From positions 1 to 16,585 of the forward strand of contig CAMPIQ010000077.1 of NCBI GenBank assembly GCA_946886475.1: a DNA stretch of 16,585 bases, given 5' to 3'. Position numbers and translations under genes: made by a program. The notes below the pieces were generated by a model, which saw only the letters and a list, made by a program, of their open reading frames with translations, did not search any database and was not told the origin of the DNA. This DNA comes from an uncultured Chitinophagales bacterium (GTDB lineage Bacteria; Bacteroidota; Bacteroidia; Chitinophagales; Chitinophagaceae). Positions 1 to 6,246 of the stretch are shown here, piece by piece. Within the stretch, counting starts at the first letter, position 1. The number at the start of each line of letters is the position of its first letter.

Positions 1-15
1 ATATTATCGGTAAAA

Positions 16-187
16 GGCCATTCTTTGGCATGGCCCTACATTCTTATTTCTTCTGCTCCTTGTTTGATATGCTTATTCCTTGTTCGATATGCTTATTCCT
101 TGTTCAATATTCAACCCGGCCATGCCGCCGAATGGCCACAACTATAACGGTAATATTATCGGTAAAAGGCCATTCTTTGGCATGGCC
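16..187. repeat. Three GGCCAT-N8-ATGGCC hairpins
   Basis: Perfect 6-bp inverted repeats GGCCAT/ATGGCC with an 8-nt loop occur at 16-35, 118-137 and 168-187. The first and third are part of the duplicated block and share the loop TCTTTGGC. The middle one has an unrelated loop (GCCGCCGA), so stem and spacing are kept while the loop differs. That suggests the hairpin itself is the conserved element. Confidence 0.75.
164..187 (-). terminator. Possible intrinsic terminator after DUF4197 gene
   Basis: Read on the minus strand, the hairpin GGCCAT-N8-ATGGCC (187 to 168) is followed at once by TTTT (167-164). It lies about 46 nt past the stop codon of the DUF4197 gene. The stem is GC-rich but only 6 bp and the T tract is short, so this is a modest terminator candidate. 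The copy at 12-35 has the same arrangement and could act as a second one. Confidence 0.4.
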
Positions 188-233
188 CTACATTCTTATT
201 TCTTCTGTTCCTTGTTCGATATGCCCTCCTTTC

Positions 234-974
234 TTAATCAGCAAATACTTTCTTTAAAATATCACTCGTGCGGGCCATCGGATCTTTTCTAATCTTTTGC
301 TCTTCAAGACTGAGCTGGTGAAAGATCCCATACATGGCCTTTTCTGTTACATAAGCTGCAAGGTCAGGATTCACCTTATCGGAGCTGAACTTATTGTATG
401 TGGTAAAAACTGCATTCCAGTGTTTGGTAGCGTTTACTTTTTCAAGCGAAGCTTCAATCACCGGGCGGAACGCATCTGTAAGGGCAGCGGTGGTTTTATT
501 TTTCAGATAGTGCGTGGCAGCAAAATCACCGCCTCTTAAAATGCCAAGTGCATCCTGGAAGCTCATTTGTTTAACTGCATTCACAAAAATGGGTGCTGCA
601 CTTTTTGAAGCATCTTCGGCAGCCCTGTTCATGGAAAGGATAGCATCATCAACCAGTTTACCCATACCAATACTGCGTAATTTCTTTTCTGCTTTTTTTG
701 CTTCCTCTGGCATGAGCACTTTAATTACGGCATCTTTAAAAAAGCCGTCTGCAGCCGATAATTGTTTTGAAGCATTATTGGCACCTACGCTCAATGCCTC
801 TTTCAATCCGCTGATGATATCTTCGTTTGACAGCTTGTTGCTTCCGTTGCTTTTCTGAATAATTTTCGGAACAGAAATTTTACCTGAGGAATCTTTCTTT
901 AAAATGTTTTTGAATTGTGCATTGGAGATAAAACCAAAAGAAACCAGAGAAGTAAGGAGTAATATTTTTTTCAT
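234..974 (-). CDS. DUF4197 domain-containing secreted protein
   Basis: This 246-residue protein belongs to the DUF4197 family, whose function is not known. Residues 1-19 are a typical signal peptide (Lys-Lys, then a Leu-rich core) ending Ser-Asn-Ala, with Gln20 as predicted first mature residue. There is no lipobox cysteine, so it should be soluble in the periplasm. The rest (about 45-240) is the family domain: a helical stretch starting near LSNEDIISGLKEAL, a middle with FKDAVIKVLMPEEAKK, and a C-terminal part with TYNKFSSDKVNPDLAAYVTE, close to the family's usual length. The ATG at 974 fits the signal peptide. The gene is monocistronic here. No consensus promoter was found in the 270 bp upstream. 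A hairpin with a short T run follows the stop. Family assignment is from recognition of the sequence pattern. Confidence 0.85.
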   Translation of the reverse strand: MKKILLLTSLVSFGFISNAQFKNILKKDSSGKISVPKIIQKSNGSNKLSNEDIISGLKEALSVGANNASKQLSAADGFFKDAVIKVLMPEEAKKAEKKLRSIGMGKLVDDAILSMNRAAEDASKSAAPIFVNAVKQMSFQDALGILRGGDFAATHYLKNKTTAALTDAFRPVIEASLEKVNATKHWNAVFTTYNKFSSDKVNPDLAAYVTEKAMYGIFHQLSLEEQKIRKDPMARTSDILKKVFAD

Positions 975-1058
975 AGAATGGCTTTTATAAAATGTAAAAT
1001 AGTGATAAAGAATATAAAGCCTAGTTAATTTGGGAGATCACCCGAAATAATACTCCTG

Positions 1059-1093
1059 ATCCGGCACAAATTGCATGAATTACTTTGCCGGAT
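1059..1093. promoter_or_regulatory. Nested palindrome between DUF4197 and oxidase genes
   Basis: ATCCGGCA (1059-1066) and TGCCGGAT (1086-1093) form a perfect 8-bp inverted repeat. Inside the loop a second palindrome, AATT-GCATG-AATT (1069-1081), allows a stacked stem. It lies in the 270-bp divergent gap 975-1244, 85 bp from the DUF4197 start and 151 bp from the oxidase start. There is no adjacent T tract, so an operator or a structured element is likelier than a terminator. The gap also has a weaker inverted repeat AGGAGC/GCTCCT (1112-1117, 1141-1146) and a direct repeat AATTCGTGT (1214-1222, 1228-1236). Confidence 0.4.
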
Positions 1094-1180
1094 AGAAGAA
1101 TTACCCCTGCCAGGAGCGGAAAAAACCTATAAATTGAATTGCTCCTCCTGTTTGTGATAAGATTGTTCCGGTTACCCGTT

Positions 1181-1188
1181 TATCTTTG
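1181..1188 (+). promoter_or_regulatory. Candidate -7 box (TATCTTTG) for the oxidase gene
   Basis: TATCTTTG matches the Bacteroidota -7 consensus TAnnTTTG and lies 56 bp before the ATG at 1245, giving a leader of about 50 nt. No TTTG stands 19-21 bp upstream; the nearest, at 1151-1154, is 26 bp away. Only half of the promoter is supported. Confidence 0.35.
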
Positions 1189-1244
1189 GACAGACATAGA
1201 ATATCATAAGCACAATTCGTGTTCTAAAATTCGTGTGATCATTC

Positions 1245-2387
1245 ATGAACAGTATCTGGGAAAATGAAACTTTTTATGCACCGCAGGATGTGCTTATTGC
1301 AGGTAGTGGTTTTGTTGGATTATGGTCGGCATTTTATCTGAAGAAAAAACACCCCCGGCTTAAGATCACCATTATCGACAGTGGCCTGATACCAACAGGA
1401 GCCAGTACCAGGAATGCAGGTTTTGCCTGCTTTGGAAGTCTTAGTGAAGTTGTATACGATGCCCAGGCCATGGGTACGGACAAAATGCTGCAATTGGTTG
1501 AAATGCGGTATAAAGGACTGGAGAAGATCCGTAAACATTTTAAAAAAGATATTGACTTTGACCTGTGTGGCGGATATGAACTGTATGAGGCATCCGGTAA
1601 AACAAACAGTGAACAACTTCAGCAAAATATTGAATATATAAATTCAATTTTCAAACCTGTTACAGGAACAAAAAAGACCTACCGCCTGGAGGATGACAAA
1701 ATAGATTCATTTGGGTTTGGCAAAACAAAGCATCTTGTAAAGAACAACCTTGAAGGATACCTTCATTCCGGAAAACTGGTTCAATCTTTATTGAGCACGG
1801 TGCAGGGCATGGGTGTTCAGGTGTTCAACCAGACATCATTAATTGAATTCATTAAAAATGGAAATGATTTTGAATTAAAACTGGCCACTGCCAATGGAAG
1901 CCGGTTTTCCATGTTTGCAAATCAACTGCTGATATGCACCAATGCATTTACCAAAAAACTTTTACCAGACCTGGATATCGTGCCTGCACGCGGCCAGGTG
2001 CTGCTCACTTCTCCAATTGAAAAGCTGCCATGGAAGGGAACCTTTCATTCGGATGAAGGATTTTATTATTTCAGAAACCTTGGAAACCGGGTTTTACTTG
2101 GTGGCGCAAGGAATAAGGCATTTCAGCAGGAAGCAACTGTAGAAATGGAAACCTCTGATTTTATACAGAAAGCGCTTCAACAATATCTTGATGATGTGGC
2201 ATTACCCCGGTTCAAAGGAAAGTATACCATTGAAATGAAATGGGCGGGTATCATGGCCATGGGTTCTGAAAAAACACCAGTTATAAAAGAAGTCCAGCCC
2301 GGCGTTTTTTGTGCGGTGCGGATGAGTGGTATGGGTGTTGCCCTGGCACCGGTGGCTGCACAGGAAGTGATACAGATGATGAGGTGA
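1245..2387 (+). CDS. FAD-dependent oxidoreductase (DAO family)
   Basis: A 380-residue cytoplasmic flavoenzyme of the D-amino-acid-oxidase-like (DAO, PF01266) superfamily, which oxidises C-N bonds of amino acids or amines using FAD. The Rossmann dinucleotide site is clear: GSGFVG at 20-25 and an acidic residue (Asp45) at the end of the second strand. The GASTRNAGF segment at 52-60 corresponds to the second FAD-contact motif, as in gamma-glutamylputrescine oxidase and glycine-oxidase relatives. The C-terminal GMGVALAP (about 364-371) is the last flavin-contacting stretch. There is no signal peptide. The substrate cannot be read from the sequence, and no polyamine, proline or amino-acid catabolic gene is adjacent. 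It stops exactly one base before the convergent M43 gene stop begins. ATG at 1245 is the only start leaving a normal N-terminus before the first beta strand. Confidence 0.85.
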   Translation: MNSIWENETFYAPQDVLIAGSGFVGLWSAFYLKKKHPRLKITIIDSGLIPTGASTRNAGFACFGSLSEVVYDAQAMGTDKMLQLVEMRYKGLEKIRKHFKKDIDFDLCGGYELYEASGKTNSEQLQQNIEYINSIFKPVTGTKKTYRLEDDKIDSFGFGKTKHLVKNNLEGYLHSGKLVQSLLSTVQGMGVQVFNQTSLIEFIKNGNDFELKLATANGSRFSMFANQLLICTNAFTKKLLPDLDIVPARGQVLLTSPIEKLPWKGTFHSDEGFYYFRNLGNRVLLGGARNKAFQQEATVEMETSDFIQKALQQYLDDVALPRFKGKYTIEMKWAGIMAMGSEKTPVIKEVQPGVFCAVRMSGMGVALAPVAAQEVIQMMR

Positions 2388-3632
2388 CTATAATTTCACC
2401 AGTTTTTTCCTGATCTTCTTATTTCCATTCACCCCCTGAATAAAATACATACCCGGTTTGAATGAGGAAACATCAAGCTTTTGTGTTTTTGAACTTATCA
2501 GGACCCTTGATATTTCAATACCATTGAGGTTTACAACCGATAAAGTTTTTCCGATCCAGGTTTCATCAAATTCAAAATTCAACATAACACTGCTGGCAGA
2601 GGGGTTGGGATAAATTTTGAATTGTTCATTCACTACCGGCGCTTCCACTACCGGCTCCGGAATGGTAAGATTCCATGGTGTTTTCAATCCATTACTGTTG
2701 AGAAATGAATGTCTGGGGCCGCCGTTATTGAACAAGGCCAGCATTCTTTGTTTTTGTCCTTCCGTAAAAAGATTTACACAGGCGTCTGCAGTGTAATCCA
2801 TGTAATTCATATACATATCCCCGGTGGTAGTTCCGTTATTACAGGAACTCCTGAAACTGGAAGGGCATCCTGAAGTAAAGTTTCCCTGCTTTGGCGTATC
2901 ATCAACCAGGTCATCGCCACAGTAAGTGTCACCCCAGATATGGCGCAAGCCTAGCCAGTGACCCATTTCATGTACAGCAGTTCTGCCCAGGTGATAAGGT
3001 GCACTTACATTGATAGTTCCGAAAGCAGAAGTGTTGATTGCGATCCCGTCTTTTTCAGGAGCACCTCCGGGAACACTGGAGTACCCGAGAATTTGTCCAA
3101 GATTACCGATCCATATATTTAAATACTGACGGCTGTCCCAGGCATCATCACCACCCTGAGCAGAAAATTTGATTTTATCATCGGTCTTCCAGTCTGTAAC
3201 ATTTGTTTTCTTACGAATGATGCCAGTTGTAGCCCTGCCATCAGGATCTGCAGTTGCCAGTACAAATTCTATCTGAACATCCGCCGCCAGCTGCCTGAAT
3301 CTTTCCGGAGTTTTATTGCTGTCAGCATTTCTCCTGCGGAAATCATTATTCAATACATCTAACTGGCTTTTTATCTGTAAATCAGAAATATTCTGCGCAT
3401 CCGTTCTATATAATACATGCACAACCACAGGAATGCGGATCACATTAGCTTCCCCGCCTTCCATTTTCGCAAAGCTTTGTTGTTTTATAAAATTTTCAAC
3501 CGCGTTTATTTTAACCGGCAATGATGGGTCAATAGCAGTTTGCTGTTCCAGGTAGATGGAACCGGCACATTCTCTTTGTGCCATTGCCTGTAATGCAAAT
3601 AAAATGCAGATACCTAATACAAATGTCCTCAT
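2388..3632 (-). CDS. M43 zinc metalloprotease with T9SS sorting domain
   Basis: A 414-residue secreted protease of the M43 (cytophagalysin/pappalysin-like) metzincin group. Residues 1-18 are a signal peptide ending Ala-Met-Ala, with Gln19 as mature N-terminus. A propeptide-like stretch follows to about 60, then the catalytic domain (about 65-310). The zinc motif HEMGHWLGLRH is complete at 221-231, with Glu222 as catalytic base, and the Met-turn MNYMDY lies at 275-280. Several cysteines (238, 256, 264, 284) could form the disulfides usual in the family. Residues about 335-414 are a type A T9SS C-terminal sorting domain: FKIYPNPS at its start, GMYFIQ near the end and a Lys-rich tail. It should be exported by T9SS to the surface or medium. 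A consensus promoter lies about 170 bp upstream. No T9SS machinery gene is present in this window. Confidence 0.93.
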   Translation of the reverse strand: MRTFVLGICILFALQAMAQRECAGSIYLEQQTAIDPSLPVKINAVENFIKQQSFAKMEGGEANVIRIPVVVHVLYRTDAQNISDLQIKSQLDVLNNDFRRRNADSNKTPERFRQLAADVQIEFVLATADPDGRATTGIIRKKTNVTDWKTDDKIKFSAQGGDDAWDSRQYLNIWIGNLGQILGYSSVPGGAPEKDGIAINTSAFGTINVSAPYHLGRTAVHEMGHWLGLRHIWGDTYCGDDLVDDTPKQGNFTSGCPSSFRSSCNNGTTTGDMYMNYMDYTADACVNLFTEGQKQRMLALFNNGGPRHSFLNSNGLKTPWNLTIPEPVVEAPVVNEQFKIYPNPSASSVMLNFEFDETWIGKTLSVVNLNGIEISRVLISSKTQKLDVSSFKPGMYFIQGVNGNKKIRKKLVKL

Positions 3633-3800
3633 AGTTCCAGGGGTTACTGGTATGCATAGGTTTACGGATAACTATGAGCTTTAACCGGATGTTGGAACGA
3701 GGTATCAGAATTAAAAAAGAAATTCCCAGGATTTTGGAACTAATTAGGGGGACGGTAGATTAAAATGGAGATTTTTGTAAGGATACGTGGGGAGATGGTT

Positions 3801-3831
3801 CAAATATAGAAGCCATTTTTTAAAAATCAAA
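3801..3831 (-). promoter_or_regulatory. Consensus Bacteroidota promoter for the M43 gene
   Basis: On the minus strand TTTG (3831-3828) is followed after 19 bp by TATATTTG (3808-3801), an exact match to TTTG-N19-21-TAnnTTTG. Transcription would start near 3796, giving an unusually long leader of about 160 nt before the ATG at 3632. The 255-bp gap 3633-3887 holds nothing else I can name. Confidence 0.6.
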
Positions 3832-3875
3832 ACATTTAGGGTATTTGTTTAACAAAACTCAATTAGGTCATCCCT

Positions 3876-3883
3876 TATTTTTG
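3876..3883 (+). promoter_or_regulatory. Candidate -7 box (TATTTTTG) next to cyclase start
   Basis: TATTTTTG fits TAnnTTTG and ends 4 bases before the ATG at 3888. If it is used, the transcript would begin at or near the start codon and have almost no leader. The nearest upstream TTTG (3844-3847) is 28 bp away, too far for a standard -33 box, so support is weak. Confidence 0.3.
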
Positions 3884-3887
3884 TCCG

Positions 3888-4688
3888 ATGAAGCATTCTT
3901 CCTTGTTTTTATCTGCCTTATTATCCTTTTTTATTATGGGTTGTAATGACGACGATACAAATAGCAATGATGCCGGAACTGGTTTGCCCCCAATTCCTTC
4001 TATCAGCTATACCATTTCTGCTTCACATCCACACGATACTTCTTATTTTACCCAGGGCCTGGAAGTATATAAAAACACCATCATTGAAAGCACGGGCAAT
4101 TACGGGGATTCAAAGCTTTTGCAACACGATGCCACCACAGGTAAAACCATAAAGGAGGTTATACTCGATGATCAATATTTTGGTGAAGGTGTAACCATAT
4201 TGAATGATACCGTTTACCAGCTTACCTGGAAAGAAAATGTAGTACTTGTTTATCATGTTTCTGATTTTAAAAAGATAAAGGAGTTCCCCATCAGAGGTGA
4301 AGGCTGGGGCATTACCAATGATGGCAAAAATTTGATTGTCAGTAATGGAAGCAGCGACCTGTTTATTTATGAGCCTTCCACATTCAAATTATTAAAGACC
4401 ATAACAGTAAAGGAAAATGGAAGCTTTGTTCCCAATATCAATGAACTTGAATTTGTAAATGGCTTTATATATGCCAACCTGTGGCAATCCAATAATATTA
4501 TTAAAATAGACCTCTCCACAGGTAATGTAGTGGGCAAAATGGATCTTTCCGAGATCGCACGCAATGAAAAAGCAATGAACCCTCACGCTGAAGTGTTAAA
4601 TGGTATCGCTTACAATCCGGCCACTCAAAAATTTTTTGTTACAGGAAAGAACTGGTCAAGGATTTACGAAATGCAATGGATGCATTGA
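3888..4688 (+). CDS. Lipoprotein glutaminyl-peptide cyclotransferase
   Basis: This 266-residue protein is a glutaminyl cyclase of the plant/bacterial type (Glu_cyclase_2, PF05096, beta-propeller fold). It turns N-terminal Gln of proteins into pyroglutamate with release of ammonia. The family signature is clear: FTQGLEVYKN followed by ESTGNYGDSKL (about 54-78), then GEGVT, QLTWKEN, FPIRGEGWG, the FVPNINELEFVNG block and the C-terminal FFVTGKNW. Residues 1-18 are a lipoprotein signal with lipobox Ile-Met-Gly-Cys19, so the enzyme is membrane-anchored. After the cysteine come Asn-Asp-Asp-Asp, resembling the acidic lipoprotein export signal of Bacteroidota. Length is normal for the family. In these bacteria the enzyme modifies the Gln left after signal peptidase I cleavage, and several such proteins are encoded around it. 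It converges with the methyltransferase gene, 13 bp apart. Confidence 0.92.
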   Translation: MKHSSLFLSALLSFFIMGCNDDDTNSNDAGTGLPPIPSISYTISASHPHDTSYFTQGLEVYKNTIIESTGNYGDSKLLQHDATTGKTIKEVILDDQYFGEGVTILNDTVYQLTWKENVVLVYHVSDFKKIKEFPIRGEGWGITNDGKNLIVSNGSSDLFIYEPSTFKLLKTITVKENGSFVPNINELEFVNGFIYANLWQSNNIIKIDLSTGNVVGKMDLSEIARNEKAMNPHAEVLNGIAYNPATQKFFVTGKNWSRIYEMQWMH

Positions 4689-4701
4689 GATGGTTTAAGT
4701 T

Positions 4702-5601
4702 TTATAGTTTGGATTTCTCAATGATGTAAATAAGGGAGCTGCAACGTTTTTTATTGAACAGGCCCGTGATGTTTGATCTTAATCCGCTGATACCGGCCCC
4801 TACCCACCTGGTTTTCCCATTTTTATATTTGCTGCTCAGCAAACTGATATAAAAGCTGTCAAACCACATAGGTTTCTCAGCAATGATCCTTAAACCATGC
4901 CGTTTCATTAAGGCCTCAATTGATGTTGGCGCAAAATGATAAAGGTGGCGGGGTACGTCATAAGCCGCCCAGAAAACTTTATATATAGAATGGTCGGTAG
5001 CCGTATAATTGGGCACTGCAATGAACAATTTCCCATCATGTTTGAGCAATTTTTTGATCTGTTCCATGTACGGATGCAATTCATGCACGTGTTCCAGTAC
5101 ATGCCATAAGGTAATGGCATCAAAACTTCCCTGTTGAAGATTCAGGAATTCGTTCTTATCCTTTAAACCAATATGGAAATCATTTTTTGCCTGCGCTCTT
5201 GCTCCGCTATCCGGCTCTATGCCTGTAACCTCCCAGCCTTTTGCCTGCATTGTAGCCAGGAAAGCGCCAACACCTGCGCCCAGATCAAGGATATTGCCTT
5301 TCTCTTTTGTATAGGATGAAACCAGTTTTGCTTTCTGGTTCAACGTATACGTTCTTACCTTCTGGTAAAGTTTATTGATAAAGCCTTTACTGGTATTTGT
5401 ATGGGAGATATAGTCTTCCGACCTGTAATAAGCAGCAATGGAATGTTCATCAGGCACGTTCTGGGTGAACCTGAGCTGGCAGCTGCTGCATAGCCATATA
5501 ACAAAATCCTGTTTACTTACAGAATGATCTTTTACCGTTAATAGCGGATTGATGGCACTGCTGTTACAAACCGGACAATGCGTATAATGAACCGTATTCA
5601 T
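4702..5601 (-). CDS. Class I SAM methyltransferase with N-terminal zinc ribbon
   Basis: A 299-residue soluble protein. Two CxxC pairs at 9-12 and 38-41 form a probable zinc ribbon. The Rossmann methyltransferase domain (about 95-245) has motif I ILDLGAGVG (104-112), an acidic residue (Glu129) after strand 2, and the LWHVLEHV segment (165-172) typical of Methyltransf_23-type enzymes. The block VPNYTATDHSIY (196-207) and DVPRHLYHF (215-223) are characteristic of this subgroup, which is often found in polysaccharide or small-molecule pathways; the substrate is unknown. I start at the ATG at 5601. A TTG at 5613 would add only four residues. It is the last gene of the run from the TPR gene, 53 bp after the HU-CCDC81 gene, so co-transcription is plausible but a functional link is not shown. 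Confidence 0.85.
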   Translation of the reverse strand: MNTVHYTHCPVCNSSAINPLLTVKDHSVSKQDFVIWLCSSCQLRFTQNVPDEHSIAAYYRSEDYISHTNTSKGFINKLYQKVRTYTLNQKAKLVSSYTKEKGNILDLGAGVGAFLATMQAKGWEVTGIEPDSGARAQAKNDFHIGLKDKNEFLNLQQGSFDAITLWHVLEHVHELHPYMEQIKKLLKHDGKLFIAVPNYTATDHSIYKVFWAAYDVPRHLYHFAPTSIEALMKRHGLRIIAEKPMWFDSFYISLLSSKYKNGKTRWVGAGISGLRSNITGLFNKKRCSSLIYIIEKSKL

Positions 5602-5654
5602 AAAGGGATGCAAAATAAGATATCAAAAAAGGATTGAGATTTTAAACTACAGGA

Positions 5655-6245
5655 TCACCACCTCAATCCGGAAGAAGATGGCTGGAACCCACCCAGATAA
5701 AGCAGGGCTAAAATGGCTATAATCCCCATAACAACAATCACCCACCCTATCACCATGATTACAGACCGGCCGGGTTCCGTTTTATTCAGCGCTTCAGCAA
5801 CCTGCCTGGATGTCATTTGCTGGTCGCCCACCAGCATACTGTGCTCAGCATTTTCTCTGATCACCTTTCTGGCAGGAATAATATTTAGTGATGTGAGATT
5901 GATCTGGTAGGCTTCAAACAGGATCTCGCTCGACCTTGACTTTAGCGTACCAAAGCCATTCCACTGAAAAGGTGCCGCTTCAATCCTTTTTTTCAATTTT
6001 TCACCGAATAAAATCATTTCGTTGGCGGTTTCGTTTTTTTCAGCCTGAATGGAACTGGCAAAATATTCCGACTGGTGTTCAGATAAATTATACTGTGGAT
6101 TGTACCTGGTAATATAAAATGGTGGCCTGAACAACTGGTCTGCCACATCCAGTTGTGGTGACTGGCAAACCAGTTCAAAATTTCCTACCCCCGGTATACA
6201 CACCCGGCCGTACTGAACAAGATATTTGGTAAAAATGGATAACAC
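5655..6245 (-). CDS. HU-CCDC81-like membrane protein lacking a SPOR domain
   Basis: A 196-residue protein with the bacterial HU-CCDC81 fold pair. The first domain (1 to about 57) has the hallmark MLSIFTKYLVQYGRVCIPGVG, one HU-like unit with Pro18 and Gly21; the second (about 58-125) contains NGFGTLKS at 96-103. A basic and polar linker follows, then a single hydrophobic segment at 161-187 and a 9-residue tail. Known members in Bacteroidota usually continue after the membrane segment with a periplasmic peptidoglycan-binding SPOR domain; that part is absent here, and no remnant lies before the next gene. I chose the GTG at 6245, one base after the barrel gene stop, because family members begin just before this first strand. 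An ATG at 6299 would overlap the barrel gene by 53 bp. It is part of the minus-strand operon. Confidence 0.7.
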   Translation of the reverse strand: MLSIFTKYLVQYGRVCIPGVGNFELVCQSPQLDVADQLFRPPFYITRYNPQYNLSEHQSEYFASSIQAEKNETANEMILFGEKLKKRIEAAPFQWNGFGTLKSRSSEILFEAYQINLTSLNIIPARKVIRENAEHSMLVGDQQMTSRQVAEALNKTEPGRSVIMVIGWVIVVMGIIAILALLYLGGFQPSSSGLRW

Positions 6246-6246
6246 T

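Larger units (their letters stand above)
1..223. repeat. Duplicated 71-bp block with internal 20-bp tandem repeat
   Basis: Positions 1-71 recur at 153-223 with two mismatches (56/208 and 65/217), an offset of 152 bp. Between the copies a 20-bp unit, TGTTYGATATGCTTATTCCT, stands in tandem at 61-80 and 81-100, with a decayed half unit at 101-110; the end of the second large copy carries the same TGTTCGATATG start. The left edge of the window cuts the array, so its true extent is unknown. No convincing gene lies in 1-233: short open frames across it are made of repeat sequence and match nothing I recognise. It sits just downstream of the DUF4197 gene on the minus strand. Confidence 0.9.

Noticed and set aside
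1..223. Insertion sequence remnant
   Set aside because: There is no transposase fragment and no terminal inverted repeats with a target duplication; direct and hairpin repeats only.
30..292. Two short plus-strand frames over the left-edge repeats
   Set aside because: They are made of the repeated block itself and run into the 3' end of the DUF4197 gene; no family features.
3633..3796. Riboswitch in the M43 leader
   Set aside because: I could not match the region to any known riboswitch core; only the leader length is unusual.
5602..5613. TTG start for the methyltransferase
   Set aside because: It adds only four residues; an ATG follows at 5601 just before the zinc ribbon.
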